From contig CALXTM010000007.1 in NCBI GenBank assembly GCA_944391415.1, positions 1-64,000 of the forward strand: a stretch of DNA of 64,000 nt. The letters are read 5' to 3'. Below are positions 18,704 through 27,738 of the stretch, piece by piece. The stretch comes from an uncultured Alphaproteobacteria bacterium. Lineage in GTDB: Bacteria; Pseudomonadota; Alphaproteobacteria; RF32; CAG-239. Position numbers and translations under genes: made by a program. The notes beneath the pieces are model-generated. The model did not search any database. It saw only the letters and a list, made by a program, of their open reading frames with translations, and was not told the origin of the DNA. Position 1 is the stretch's first letter; every line of letters begins with the position of its first letter.

Positions 18704-21133
18704 TTAAAGATTTAAATATTTTGTAACAAAATTATCCTCACCATATTCTTTGATAAGTTCTTCGACCAATAATACATTCTTGCGCCCTGAATTATACAAT
18801 TTAAGATATGGACCAAGACCACTTAAATCGACATCCAATATCACCGATTCACCGGTGGAAGGACGCGATAATAAAATGGCATACGGAAAATCGCGATAAC
18901 TTTTGCCAAAGATAAAGTCCAACTCAGCATCGGTCAAATTCCAGTTAACATAATCCTCCGGCATTGCCTGCGGATTGCGGAAGAATATAACCGTTTGACA
19001 TTGGCCGCGAATAACCTCGCCAACGCCCAAAGTGTCAATAATATTGGGTTGTTGAAACGCGCACAAATAAGCCTGACGTTTTTTACGTCCTTCTTGCAAA
19101 CCAATAGCAAAATAGTCTCTAAACATGGGGTGTTTAAGCATCGGTGCGGTTTCATCAATCATAATCAGCGAGGGAACGCCTGTTTCCCCGGTCTCTGATT
19201 GAATACGGTGCATAATATAGCTGATGACTGCAGGAGCCAAAGTTTCGTCTTCAAAAATATGCGTAAAGTCAAAGGCCATGAAACGTTTGCTTTTGAGGTC
19301 AAGGCTATCATTCTGAGCATTAAAAATTTTGCCGTATTGATCGGGGTTGATCCACTTGAAGAGTTCTCGGCGCATATTGCCTGTCGGTGAAAAACAACTT
19401 TTGTATAAATTGCTCATGATTCGCTCTTCAGGGCGCAAATAATCAAAAGCCGTTGTCACAGCACGGGCGATTTCTTTTTCCGATACTGCGTCATCGACCA
19501 AGGTAATTGCACGCATCCACCGCCGCAAAAATGCACGGTTGTTGGGCGTGTTGGCACAATCAAACGGATTGAGCGAAACATTCTTTTCGTCGCCTTCGAA
19601 ACCAACATATGCCCCCTTGATGGCGCGTGTAAAAATTTCTGCACCACGGTGACGGTCAAAAAAGAATACTTTCAAATCGGCATGCCTCATCGCCTGGCCG
19701 GCAAGGAACGTCAGCAATGTAGTTTTACCTTGACCGGTTGGACCAATAATGCAACAGTGCGCAACCGCCGAATCCTCCGATGATACATGGAATTGAAATC
19801 TATATGCCGAACCGGACGTGGTACGAAATACCGATATAGCTCCAGGCCCCCAGTCCGACTTGGAAAAACCCTCGGACGGCTTGTCAAAAGAAATTGCCGT
19901 GGCAACCACCCGCGACAAATAGCGATATGTGCGCGGCAATGTCTCATAGGTGGGAAACTGATTGAAAAACGTGGCCTGAGCAACCCATCCTTCGCGCACA
20001 GGAGTTACACTAAACAATCGACAAATGCGTTGAACCTCGCCTTCGGCAAAATCAAGCTCCTCTTTGCTCTCTCCTCGAAGCAAAATGGCCATTGCATATT
20101 CGGTCAAAGCCTGGTGATCGCTGTCGCTTTCTTCGATGGAGGCCAAAACATCACCATATTGCGAAATCACGTCTCCAGAAAAACTTGTCATCGCCGCCAT
20201 GCGCTGCTGTTGCAACAACAAAGCTCTGGCTTGGGGCTTAAAAATCGGGTGGACATTGTGCAAAAGCACCAATTCGCAATCAATTGCCAACAATGACGAA
20301 ACCATTGCCTCGTCCATATAATCGCCGGATGAGCGTATGCCCATGACGATTTCATACATTTCTTTTTCACCGGAGAAAAACTTGATAATGCCTTCTTCAC
20401 CGGTAAAATGTATATGATCGGCAGTTAGCAGCTGGTTTAGTTGCGACCCGCTGGCCTTGTGGACTTTGGGTAACGGACGTGAAACCGGAGAGCATATTTT
20501 GGAGTATACCACGAAGGGGCTGTCCTCGGCAGAGCTTCCCTCTTCTTCAATAAGGGCTTTGACACCATAGTCGTTAAGAGTGGCAATAAGTGATTGCGAG
20601 GCATAATTAAGATCTTTAAGATTGTCGTCGCGATCTGCCACCGAAAGGACAATATAGTGAGTGTTGAAAAAAACACGATTAATGTTTTCTTGCCAGATTT
20701 CTGATATTTTCTCAAGCAACGGGTTGTTAAAATTGCTGACGTTTTCTTCAAGCGGAACACGCTCACGCAGGGTAATGACACGACAGACCACCTGAAGATC
20801 CGACATACCGTCTATCCAGGCTTTGCGAGCCTCCAGCATTGAGGCAACTTTTTCCTCGGTAGCAAAAGCCAAATCAACACCTTCGACCTTGAAAACTCTG
20901 GCCAGAGAGCCGTTATAGCATTTTATTGTCATGCCGTCGGATAAAAGCCTGTCAAAAGGCATAAAATCCGACACCCGCGACTCACGAGGATGCGGCAAAA
21001 CCAAATGACCGAACTTGGTCGCCCAAAAACCGGCAAAGGCCGCCGCAGATATAAAACCAATCGCGGCAACCATAACTTCAATACTGGACAGACCTTCAAC
21101 GAAGATCGAGAAAAAATCATAATCAGGGTGCAA
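18704..21133 (-). CDS. virB4: VirB4-family T4SS ATPase
   Basis: This 809-aa protein is of usual VirB4 length plus an N-terminal hydrophobic segment (about 17-38). The Walker A motif is GPTGQGKTTLLTFLAGQ near residue 464 and the Walker B is SLIMIDETAPM near 656. It also has the C-terminal ATPase features AYLCAFQQPNIIDTLG and GQCQTVIFFRNPQA seen in VirB4/TrbE proteins. VirB4 powers pilus biogenesis and substrate transfer at the inner membrane. Its start overlaps the virB3 stop by 11 bp, so the two are translationally coupled, as expected for the virB3-virB4 pair. Confidence 0.95.
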   Translation of the reverse strand: MHPDYDFFSIFVEGLSSIEVMVAAIGFISAAAFAGFWATKFGHLVLPHPRESRVSDFMPFDRLLSDGMTIKCYNGSLARVFKVEGVDLAFATEEKVASMLEARKAWIDGMSDLQVVCRVITLRERVPLEENVSNFNNPLLEKISEIWQENINRVFFNTHYIVLSVADRDDNLKDLNYASQSLIATLNDYGVKALIEEEGSSAEDSPFVVYSKICSPVSRPLPKVHKASGSQLNQLLTADHIHFTGEEGIIKFFSGEKEMYEIVMGIRSSGDYMDEAMVSSLLAIDCELVLLHNVHPIFKPQARALLLQQQRMAAMTSFSGDVISQYGDVLASIEESDSDHQALTEYAMAILLRGESKEELDFAEGEVQRICRLFSVTPVREGWVAQATFFNQFPTYETLPRTYRYLSRVVATAISFDKPSEGFSKSDWGPGAISVFRTTSGSAYRFQFHVSSEDSAVAHCCIIGPTGQGKTTLLTFLAGQAMRHADLKVFFFDRHRGAEIFTRAIKGAYVGFEGDEKNVSLNPFDCANTPNNRAFLRRWMRAITLVDDAVSEKEIARAVTTAFDYLRPEERIMSNLYKSCFSPTGNMRRELFKWINPDQYGKIFNAQNDSLDLKSKRFMAFDFTHIFEDETLAPAVISYIMHRIQSETGETGVPSLIMIDETAPMLKHPMFRDYFAIGLQEGRKKRQAYLCAFQQPNIIDTLGVGEVIRGQCQTVIFFRNPQAMPEDYVNWNLTDAELDFIFGKSYRDFPYAILLSRPSTGESVILDVDLSGLGPYLKLYNSGRKNVLLVEELIKEYGEDNFVTKYLNL

Positions 21134-21413
21134 ATTTGTTCCCCTTTACTTTATAAAGGTTAGTTGTTTTTTTGGCCGTTTGGCCATAAGCTTGTATCAT
21201 GGTTGAAACATGCGGTTCTTTGACGCCTAAAAAGATACAAGCAACATGTCCGATGACCAATGATATCATAAACCAGAGAGGGTTGATGTCAAAGGTTCCC
21301 AAAAACATAAACATTATCGGAAACTGTATGCCCATATTAACCAAAACCGGCAGAAAAGGCCCCCATAATATTTTGGGCGGATTGGCAACAGCTTTCAAAA
21401 TGACTTCGCGCAT
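21123..21413 (-). CDS. virB3: VirB3-like inner-membrane protein
   Basis: This 96-aa protein starts with a short amphipathic segment (AVANPPKILWGPFLPVLVNM) and has two adjacent transmembrane helices (about 20-42 and 46-64). It ends with a cytoplasmic tail containing the VirB3-like EPHVSTMI. VirB3 is a small membrane partner of VirB4 and the T4SS inner-membrane complex. Size, topology and overlap with virB4 make the assignment safe although small proteins diverge fast. A promoter candidate lies at 21444-21471. Confidence 0.85.
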   Translation of the reverse strand: MREVILKAVANPPKILWGPFLPVLVNMGIQFPIMFMFLGTFDINPLWFMISLVIGHVACIFLGVKEPHVSTMIQAYGQTAKKTTNLYKVKGNKFAP

Positions 21414-21443
21414 CTAAACCTCGTTTGGTTACAAATATCTTTT

Positions 21444-21471
21444 ATGATAATCCAAAGTTTTTTTTTGGCAA
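21444..21471 (-). promoter_or_regulatory. Candidate promoter for virB3-virB4
   Basis: On the minus strand TTGCCA (21466-21471) is followed by 16 bp and TATCAT (21444-21449), about 30 bp before the virB3 ATG. It lies just downstream of the terminator of the giant pilin-domain gene, so virB3 onward could have its own transcription start. Confidence 0.5.
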
Positions 21472-21508
21472 TAAGCCTGATTATTTTATCCTACTGCATT
21501 TATTGAGT

Positions 21509-21553
21509 AAAAAAACAGAGATATACCTTGGCATAAAGTATATCTCTGTTTTA
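21509..21553 (-). terminator. Rho-independent terminator after the 1234-aa gene
   Basis: A 15-bp perfect inverted repeat (21513-21527 with 21539-21553, 11-nt loop) is followed on the minus strand by a run of seven T. It starts 12 bp after the stop codon at 21565 and would separate the pilin-domain genes from virB3 onward. Confidence 0.85.
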
Positions 21554-21564
21554 TGAAAAATGGG

Positions 21565-24500
21565 TTAATTTTGGTCAGCTACATCTTTAATTGAAAGCTC
21601 TTCGGCCAATTTTTCGGCTTCATCTGATGATTTTTGATAATTATGCTGAGCTGTTGCATACTTGTTTCGGGCCTGGTTTAACAAACTTTGATATTCATCA
21701 TACTTATCTTTGGCCTCTTTATACTCCTTATACAGTGAAACTGCTTGTTTAAGGCCGTCCTCATCACCTTCTTGAAGGCCGTTTTTGACCTGAGTATATG
21801 ATTGGGCAGCTTTTTCAACCTCAACACGCTGTCTGCTTACCAACACCTCGTAGGTATTAATATCCGAGGCAGCCCTCTGCATTTCGTCAAAATACAATTG
21901 TTGATTATATTGTTCGCTTTCATGCGTCTTTTCTTTATAGTCCTTTTCATATACTTCTAGATCTTTGTTTAACTTATTATATTCTTCTTGAGCTGCATTT
22001 TTTTCATTGAGCGACAGTTCATAATTTTTTTGCAAACGTTCTGCCAAACGACAAGCCGCGGCATCTTTGGTTTGATCACATTGGTTTTGAGCATTATCAT
22101 AATCTGCTTTAATCTGCTCAACCATCGCCTCTTTTTCTTTCAAAGCAAATGCTGCAACCTCAACTTTATTCTTTTGAGTAATATAATTGTTCTTAGCAGC
22201 TTCCGCTTCGGCTTGGAATTTTGCAAAATCTTCTTCCGTCATTGCCGACAATGTTTCGGCAAATTCGGCTGATACATCTGTTTGAGAGTCTTTGGCAACT
22301 GTTGCCTTCATGGCTGTTTGCCCCTCCGACAAACTGTCATAGGTTTGCTTTTTTTGTTCATAGCTTTCTTTGGCATCGCTCATAACAGTTAATTTATCAT
22401 TATAGGCTTGTTGCAGTTTGGTAATCTCACTTTGAGGTTTGCCTTCGGCAAGAGCATTAGCATGCGAGGCTCTTGCTTCTTGGGCTTGGGCAACTGCGTC
22501 ATCATATTCGCTTTGGGCCTCCGCCATTTCAGATGAGGCTTGCTCGATCTCGGCGGTTTTATTATCAACTGTTGCTTTTTCGGCCGAAGAATATGTAGTC
22601 TCGGTTGGTTGCCTGCTTTTGGCTACCTCATAAGCGGCATTGCTTATTACATCAGCAGTGTTGCTTGAGGCAGAATTTTGACCTGCCGAGACATCCTTAT
22701 TTTGCAAGTCATTTCTTAAGGTTGTACCGGCTTTATATTGGCCGGAGGCAGTCGTATCTGTCATATTGGATAAATCAGCTCGCTCGGCTATCGCTTTGGT
22801 ATCTGATGCAGACGTGTCTTGTTTGTCAACAGTCTCCTTTTGAGATGACCCAGTCGAGACTGCCGGAGTGTCTTGTCTATCCACGGCCGTGTCCTGCAAA
22901 GTATCCTGTCTTTCCACAACCGTATTCTGACCTGATGTTGTTGATGGTACTTGGCGATCGACAACTCCGGTGTCGATATTATCATTGGCCGAAGAATCGC
23001 CTGCTATAGCATTAGAAGTTCCTGTTTGCGTTCTAGCAGCAGATGAAGTATTGCCTGTGTATGATGCATTCCCGCCAGCAGTAGTAGTTCTATTGCTTGA
23101 CGTATTGGCAGCACTGTTATTTCTTGCAGCATCCTGAGCTCTGTTGCGTCGGTCGTTAATACTTTCGCCACCAATTTTTGTGCTTTCGACAATATTGGTT
23201 ACAGCGCCGACCTGTTGGGTCATATCTTGCGCCGAATTATTGATGGTAGAGCTTTTATCCCTGATGTCATCGGCAAAATCATTGGCATTGGTGATGAAAT
23301 TATCCTGACCGGCCCATTGACCGTCAACATTTTCGACCCCGCCGGTTGATGAATTCCACTCTTGACCTTTTAAGGCCGCATCGACAGCATTGGTCGCCTC
23401 ACCCTGGTTACGTCTTGACTGTAGCTCTTCTTGCTGCTCAACACTCTTGCCCATATCCTGAATATTGTTGGAAATGCTTGAGGCCGTATTGGTCAAAGAG
23501 CCAACAGCACCGGTCGTGGTTGAAACCATATTGTTAACATCACTCAAAATACTACCTGTATTGGCGATTATTTCGGTCAAGCTGGCACCTTTCATGGCCT
23601 CGGCTGCTTGTTTAATATTGGCCGCAGAATCTTTGATATTTTCAACTCTGGCCTGCATACCATCTGCCGCAGCTTTAACATCTTTGGCGGTATCAGCAAC
23701 CTTTTTGGCTGTGGAAACAACATCGTCAACACAACTTGTAAAGTTTTCCCAACCGGATCCGCTTGTTCCTTGGCAGAAACCCGGGGCTGATGCCTCAAAT
23801 TCTTCAGGAGTTGTGGTGCTACCACCGCCGGCTGCTTCTTGTTCTTTGAAATATCTTATACCAGCATCATTATAAACTGTGTCGCCATAGACATAATAGC
23901 TGTCGACAAAGGCATTGGCCAGGTTGTTGGTTTTGCCGGCCTGGGCAGTATTACTGCCCCAAACTCCGACATAATAATGTTGATCTCTATCGCCTACGAC
24001 AAAATATTCTATAAACCGCCCCATATTGGCAACCAAAAACAGCCCCATGGCAATATTGGCAAACCATTTCCAACTGATTTTGTTAAAAATTGCCATCCAA
24101 GCAAAGGCTATCAAACCAAATCCGGCAAAAACATAGACTATCGGCTTTAGGCTGGCGATGGTCAAAGCGGCTCTGCGGGTTACCGTATCAAGCACATCCT
24201 CTCCAGAATCATAGTTAAAATACAGAGAACGGTAGTTTCCAAGAGCATATGGCCCGCTGTCACCAATCTGGCGGCTTTGAGATATATCAACAATACCCGT
24301 GTCTCCTTTGCCGACACTTCTTAATCTGCGTTGAGCTGCCTTAACACTGTCGTCAAGCTCTCTTTGGATACGGTTTTGACTGGCATCTTCGTAGGCCTGG
24401 TTGGCAGCATCGGCCTCTGCCCGCAGAGCAATTGCCTGGGCACACGCCTCTTTAGCTTTATCTCTGGCGTCACTTGAAGTCATGGTGCTATAACGCTCAC

Positions 24501-25269
24501 ACTCGGCCTCGGCCGCTGCGGCTGCAATCTCTTTACCATCTTTGTACGATCTCATTTGATTGAGTATACTCGATTGCTCACCATAGCTTGTAGCATTGTC
24601 AAAATTTGCTTGCAAAGCTTCTAATGCGCTATTATCAGCCTCAGCCGAAGACGATGCTTTGGTATGAGAATCAACTTTGCTTTGGGCAGAATCGACATTT
24701 TGTTGCGCACTGGCAACGGCTGCTTGCTCCTTTGAACAATCGGCACCTTCGTCTTTTTGACATTTTTCAAGGGCGCGGACTGCTTTATTTAGCTCTCTTT
24801 CCGCTGCCTGCAACGCTCTTTCATCTTCTCTTACGGCTGCGGCTTCGGCTTTTTGAGCCGCAGTATCGGCCAGATTCTGCGCTCTGGTCGTATCGTTTGC
24901 GTATTCAGATGCGACTTTTTGTGCCTCATTATAATTTTCGGTGGCGGTATTAAGATTTGACCGAGCTTCCTCCATAGCGGCCTTGGCACTGCCACACGCC
25001 GCCGCGCCATTGGCGGCAACACATTTATTATACTCCATGGAGGCTTCGGTATAGGCTGATTGGGCAGCATCACGGGCATCACGGGCTTTTTCCCATTCTT
25101 TTATGGCTGCATCTGATTGTTCTTTGGCCGCGGCCGCTTCATCTGCTTTGGCTTGCGCTTTTTCGGCCTGAGTGGCCGCGACGGCAATATCAACAGAGAC
25201 CAAACTTAAGGAAACCAAAAATATACCGGAGAGTAAAATCACCTTGCTTATTTTAGATAATTTTGACAT
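21565..25269 (-). CDS. Giant coiled-coil protein with central VirB2-pilin-like two-helix domain
   Basis: This 1234-aa protein has a signal peptide ending near DIAVAA. Residues about 30-330 are Ala/Glu-rich coiled coil with paired cysteines. Residues about 370-425 carry two hydrophobic helices with VYVFAGFGLIAFAWMAIF and SWKWFANIAMGL. The same GFGxI, WKW and GL signature occurs in the two smaller proteins downstream in coordinates (25324-25995 and 26140-26484). After a Cys-containing segment (PGFCQG, TSCVDDV) come about 250 residues of helical then Ser/Thr/Asn-rich sequence with VDRQDT-like repeats (about 740-830), and a second long coiled coil to the end. It looks like a pilin subunit with very large periplasmic or surface extensions. 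A fusion of this size to a VirB2 domain is not something I know as a described family. Confidence 0.8.
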   Translation of the reverse strand: MSKLSKISKVILLSGIFLVSLSLVSVDIAVAATQAEKAQAKADEAAAAKEQSDAAIKEWEKARDARDAAQSAYTEASMEYNKCVAANGAAACGSAKAAMEEARSNLNTATENYNEAQKVASEYANDTTRAQNLADTAAQKAEAAAVREDERALQAAERELNKAVRALEKCQKDEGADCSKEQAAVASAQQNVDSAQSKVDSHTKASSSAEADNSALEALQANFDNATSYGEQSSILNQMRSYKDGKEIAAAAAEAECERYSTMTSSDARDKAKEACAQAIALRAEADAANQAYEDASQNRIQRELDDSVKAAQRRLRSVGKGDTGIVDISQSRQIGDSGPYALGNYRSLYFNYDSGEDVLDTVTRRAALTIASLKPIVYVFAGFGLIAFAWMAIFNKISWKWFANIAMGLFLVANMGRFIEYFVVGDRDQHYYVGVWGSNTAQAGKTNNLANAFVDSYYVYGDTVYNDAGIRYFKEQEAAGGGSTTTPEEFEASAPGFCQGTSGSGWENFTSCVDDVVSTAKKVADTAKDVKAAADGMQARVENIKDSAANIKQAAEAMKGASLTEIIANTGSILSDVNNMVSTTTGAVGSLTNTASSISNNIQDMGKSVEQQEELQSRRNQGEATNAVDAALKGQEWNSSTGGVENVDGQWAGQDNFITNANDFADDIRDKSSTINNSAQDMTQQVGAVTNIVESTKIGGESINDRRNRAQDAARNNSAANTSSNRTTTAGGNASYTGNTSSAARTQTGTSNAIAGDSSANDNIDTGVVDRQVPSTTSGQNTVVERQDTLQDTAVDRQDTPAVSTGSSQKETVDKQDTSASDTKAIAERADLSNMTDTTASGQYKAGTTLRNDLQNKDVSAGQNSASSNTADVISNAAYEVAKSRQPTETTYSSAEKATVDNKTAEIEQASSEMAEAQSEYDDAVAQAQEARASHANALAEGKPQSEITKLQQAYNDKLTVMSDAKESYEQKKQTYDSLSEGQTAMKATVAKDSQTDVSAEFAETLSAMTEEDFAKFQAEAEAAKNNYITQKNKVEVAAFALKEKEAMVEQIKADYDNAQNQCDQTKDAAACRLAERLQKNYELSLNEKNAAQEEYNKLNKDLEVYEKDYKEKTHESEQYNQQLYFDEMQRAASDINTYEVLVSRQRVEVEKAAQSYTQVKNGLQEGDEDGLKQAVSLYKEYKEAKDKYDEYQSLLNQARNKYATAQHNYQKSSDEAEKLAEELSIKDVADQN

Positions 25270-25323
25270 GGTTTCCTCCTATATTTAGTTCTCTAGATCC
25301 AATAATTTAAGCTTTATAAGGCG

Positions 25324-25995
25324 TTATGAGTTGCCCATTGTCGCCTCGGCAGCGGTGTCTGCGGCATCTTGCGGCGAATTTTGCGGCGAAACATCCATGC
25401 TGTCATCCCATTCAATATAGCCTTTGGCCTCATATTCTTCAGTATATTTAGCATTGAATTCCTCAGTGCTCATCGGTGCGGGATTGGTCAGGGTGTTGGT
25501 AATAAGGCTTGAGCTAAACTGCTCACACCCGGTCATAAGGACAATCAGCTCACCGGCGGTGGCTATAACCACCAGCGAAATTACTATTGCGCCAAGCCAT
25601 TTCCAGTTAAGGTTGCCAAAAAATCCGCCAACCGCAACCGCAATAATACCAAATCCGGCTACGACATAAATCAAATCGCGCAGGCGATAAAAAATCTTTT
25701 GCCCGGTTCTTACAAGCTCAGAAAACAAGCCTTGGTCGCTGCTGCAAAAATCAGCCTCAACACGGACATTGTCACCTTGCGGCTTGGGTGTATCTTGATT
25801 GGTGTTTTGGTGTAGAACACTCTGATTATTGATTTGATCATAATAAACGCCGTCTGGTACATTGTCGCCATAGCCATATTTTGCAGCATTATCTTCCGTA
25901 ATTTCTAAATATTGTTTAGCAGAGGCAATATCGCTCCAAGTACAAACAAGCAGAGCTAGAACAAGCATTTTCAGAATGTTTCTAAAATTTATCAT
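25324..25995 (-). CDS. VirB2-domain protein with N- and C-terminal extensions
   Basis: This 223-aa protein has a signal peptide (KMLVLALLVCTWSDIASAK). About 80 soluble residues are followed by a VirB2-like two-helix unit (about 115-165): LIYVVAGFGIIAVAVGGFF, then NWKWLGAIVISLVVIATAG. An acidic 55-residue tail completes it. A cysteine precedes the helices (ADFCSS) and one follows (MTGCEQF), which could form a disulphide. It lies between the small pilin gene and the giant version, so the three form a paralogous series of growing size. An AGGAG site precedes the ATG. Confidence 0.75.
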   Translation of the reverse strand: MINFRNILKMLVLALLVCTWSDIASAKQYLEITEDNAAKYGYGDNVPDGVYYDQINNQSVLHQNTNQDTPKPQGDNVRVEADFCSSDQGLFSELVRTGQKIFYRLRDLIYVVAGFGIIAVAVGGFFGNLNWKWLGAIVISLVVIATAGELIVLMTGCEQFSSSLITNTLTNPAPMSTEEFNAKYTEEYEAKGYIEWDDSMDVSPQNSPQDAADTAAEATMGNS

Positions 25996-26090
25996 AGCTC
26001 CTCCTTGCGACTTTTGTTTTATCTTTGAGTTTGTTTTTGCACCTTTGCGAACCCTGATGTAAAAATAAACCCAACTTTTGTTTTGGCTTA

Positions 26091-26118
26091 GACTTCGGGG
26101 CCAAAAAGCCCCGAAGTC
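26091..26118 (-). promoter_or_regulatory. Strong G/C stem-loop between virB2-like gene and its neighbour
   Basis: An 11-bp perfect stem (GACTTCGGGGC with GCCCCGAAGTC) with a 6-nt loop starts 22 bp after the virB2 stop. No T-run follows on the minus strand, so it is more likely an mRNA-stabilising or attenuating structure than a full terminator. Confidence 0.65.
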
Positions 26119-26139
26119 TTAACTCTTATGCCATACCTA

Positions 26140-26484
26140 TTAGCCGGCAGTAGCAGAAGAGAATCTATCATCAAATCCTGATATATTTTCACCGGTTGCG
26201 TAGTTAACGATTGATCCTGCAGCCGACAAAATGGCCAAACCAACAGCCAAACCGGCAAACCATTTCCAGTTTACTTTGCCGAAAATAGCGGCAAAAGCAA
26301 TACCGATCAAACCAAAACCGCCGACGATGAAAATAATCGTCTTAACGGAATCGAACACATTCAGGGCTTTTTCTTGGCTAAGTTCCATAACCGAACCTTG
26401 GGCAGCAGCATCGCCGGTAAATGCAAATAAACCGAACAAGGCTACCAAGCACAGTGTCCAAATATTGTTTTTAAGAAATTGCAT
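26140..26484 (-). CDS. virB2: VirB2-like T4SS pilin
   Basis: This 114-aa protein has a signal peptide (NNIWTLCLVALFGLFAFTGD, cleavage near DAAAQ) and two hydrophobic helices in the mature part: TIIFIVGGFGLIGIAFAAIF and NWKWFAGLAVGLAILSAAG, joined by a short GKV loop. This is the size and layout of VirB2/TrbC major pilins. It is first in the operon, as in canonical virB loci. An AGGAG ribosome binding site lies 7 bp before the ATG, and a stem-loop after the stop may give it higher expression than downstream genes. Confidence 0.87.
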   Translation of the reverse strand: MQFLKNNIWTLCLVALFGLFAFTGDAAAQGSVMELSQEKALNVFDSVKTIIFIVGGFGLIGIAFAAIFGKVNWKWFAGLAVGLAILSAAGSIVNYATGENISGFDDRFSSATAG

Positions 26485-26545
26485 AGTCGTTCTCCTTTTT
26501 TTAAATTTTGCAAAACTTAATATACACTTTTAGGATACCTAATTT

Positions 26546-26560
26546 TGGCAAATTTTGCCA
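26546..26560. promoter_or_regulatory. 15-bp perfect palindrome upstream of virB2
   Basis: The sequence TGGCAAA-T-TTTGCCA is a perfect inverted repeat 62 bp before the virB2 ATG. A TATATT candidate -10 on the minus strand lies about 20 bp downstream of it, with no good -35 in between. The palindrome is therefore placed where an activator or repressor of the T4SS operon could bind. Confidence 0.5.
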
Positions 26561-26676
26561 GCAAAAACTCTTATAACAAAAATTGGTTAACAGATTGTTT
26601 ATACTAGCAAAAAATTGCTGTAACAAAAAATTCACAGAGGTTAAGCAATTCTAAACGGCTGATTTTGGGCAAATAA

Positions 26677-26704
26677 AGCCCCGATTAATGCAAGAATCGG
26701 GGCT
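26677..26704 (-). terminator. Terminator of the ROK kinase gene
   Basis: Inverted repeat AGCCCCGATT/AATCGGGGCT with an 8-nt loop, followed on the minus strand by TTATTTG. It begins 17 bp after the ROK stop codon and isolates that gene from the virB2 promoter region. Confidence 0.75.
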
Positions 26705-26720
26705 AAAACGATAATGACAT

Positions 26721-27602
26721 TTAGTGATTTGACAGACGGTTAATCAATAATAATGCCGCACCAATCATACCGGCGTTATTTTCAAAAGCCGCCTCTTTGA
26801 GGACAAAAGGCTGTGTCAGAATCTGTGAATTTACCTCTGCGTTGACTTTGTCATATTCAACGAATTTTGCCATAGAACCAGACAAAACTATCATCTCCGG
26901 ATCAAAAATATTAGCAAGCATTATCAAACCTTTGACCAAATATCCTTGCCATTTGTCAAAAGCGGCTCTGGCCTGATGATCGCCCTCTTTAAGACCGCGG
27001 ATAACATCATAACTGGTGGCATCTGCCCCCATATATTCTCTGGCATTGGTATTTAACCCCGTGCCGGAAGCAAAAGATTCAAAACAATCAAACATGCCAC
27101 AACCGCCGCAAACTCTTTTGCGCCCGGAATCTATCGGAAAATGCATTTCTCCGGCGGCACCTGATTTGCCTTTAAGGAGCCTGCCTTCGACAATAATACC
27201 GGAGCCAACCCCCGTACCCAAGGTTAGGACAACCGCATTTTTGCACCCCTTGGCCGCGCCAATCGAGAACTCGGCCCAAGCCGCTGAATTGGCATCATTT
27301 TCGAGCAAAACCGGCTTGCTTGTAAGCGACAGAAAATCGATCTTATTATACCCCTCGGGCAGATTGCCAACATGTGAGGTAATTTTGGTTCCTTCGTTGT
27401 TGATTGCTCCGGCTGTGGCGATGGCAACACCGTCAATATCATCTTCAAGTCCTTTGACGGTTGTCTTCAACAGCTCATAAATTCCGGCTGAGGTTTTAGG
27501 TGTCGAAACTTTAATGATTTCGTTTAAAAAATTGCCGTTTTCATCAATAATGGCATAGGCAATCTTGGTGCCCCCGATATCAAAAGATAATACTTTTTGC
27601 AT
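26721..27602 (-). CDS. ROK-family sugar kinase
   Basis: This 293-aa protein starts with the ATP-binding DIGGTKIAYAII motif. It carries the ROK catalytic region ENDANSAAWAE, the phosphate-binding TLGTGVGSGIIV, and the zinc-binding H plus CGGCGMFDCFES (Cys-x2-Cys-x4-Cys, one residue longer between the first cysteines than the usual CxCGxxGC). ROK kinases phosphorylate glucose, fructose, N-acetylglucosamine or N-acetylmannosamine; the substrate cannot be told here. GGAG lies 6 bp before the ATG at 27602; a TTG four codons upstream is an unlikely start. It is divergent from mtnN. Confidence 0.9.
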   Translation of the reverse strand: MQKVLSFDIGGTKIAYAIIDENGNFLNEIIKVSTPKTSAGIYELLKTTVKGLEDDIDGVAIATAGAINNEGTKITSHVGNLPEGYNKIDFLSLTSKPVLLENDANSAAWAEFSIGAAKGCKNAVVLTLGTGVGSGIIVEGRLLKGKSGAAGEMHFPIDSGRKRVCGGCGMFDCFESFASGTGLNTNAREYMGADATSYDVIRGLKEGDHQARAAFDKWQGYLVKGLIMLANIFDPEMIVLSGSMAKFVEYDKVNAEVNSQILTQPFVLKEAAFENNAGMIGAALLLINRLSNH

Positions 27603-27678
27603 GAAAATCTCCAAATTAAAATTTTTGATACCTTATAATATAATCAAAATATTAATTTTTGGTATTATAAAACTTTGG

Positions 27679-27707
27679 TTGCCAGAAAATTTTTATTAAT
27701 CTATACT
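27679..27707 (+). promoter_or_regulatory. Sigma-70 promoter of mtnN
   Basis: TTGCCA (27679-27684), 17-bp spacer, TATACT (27702-27707), 31 bp before the mtnN ATG, which has its own AGGAG ribosome binding site. Confidence 0.7.
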
Positions 27708-27738
27708 TTAGCAAACATAAAAAACACAGGAGAAAAAA

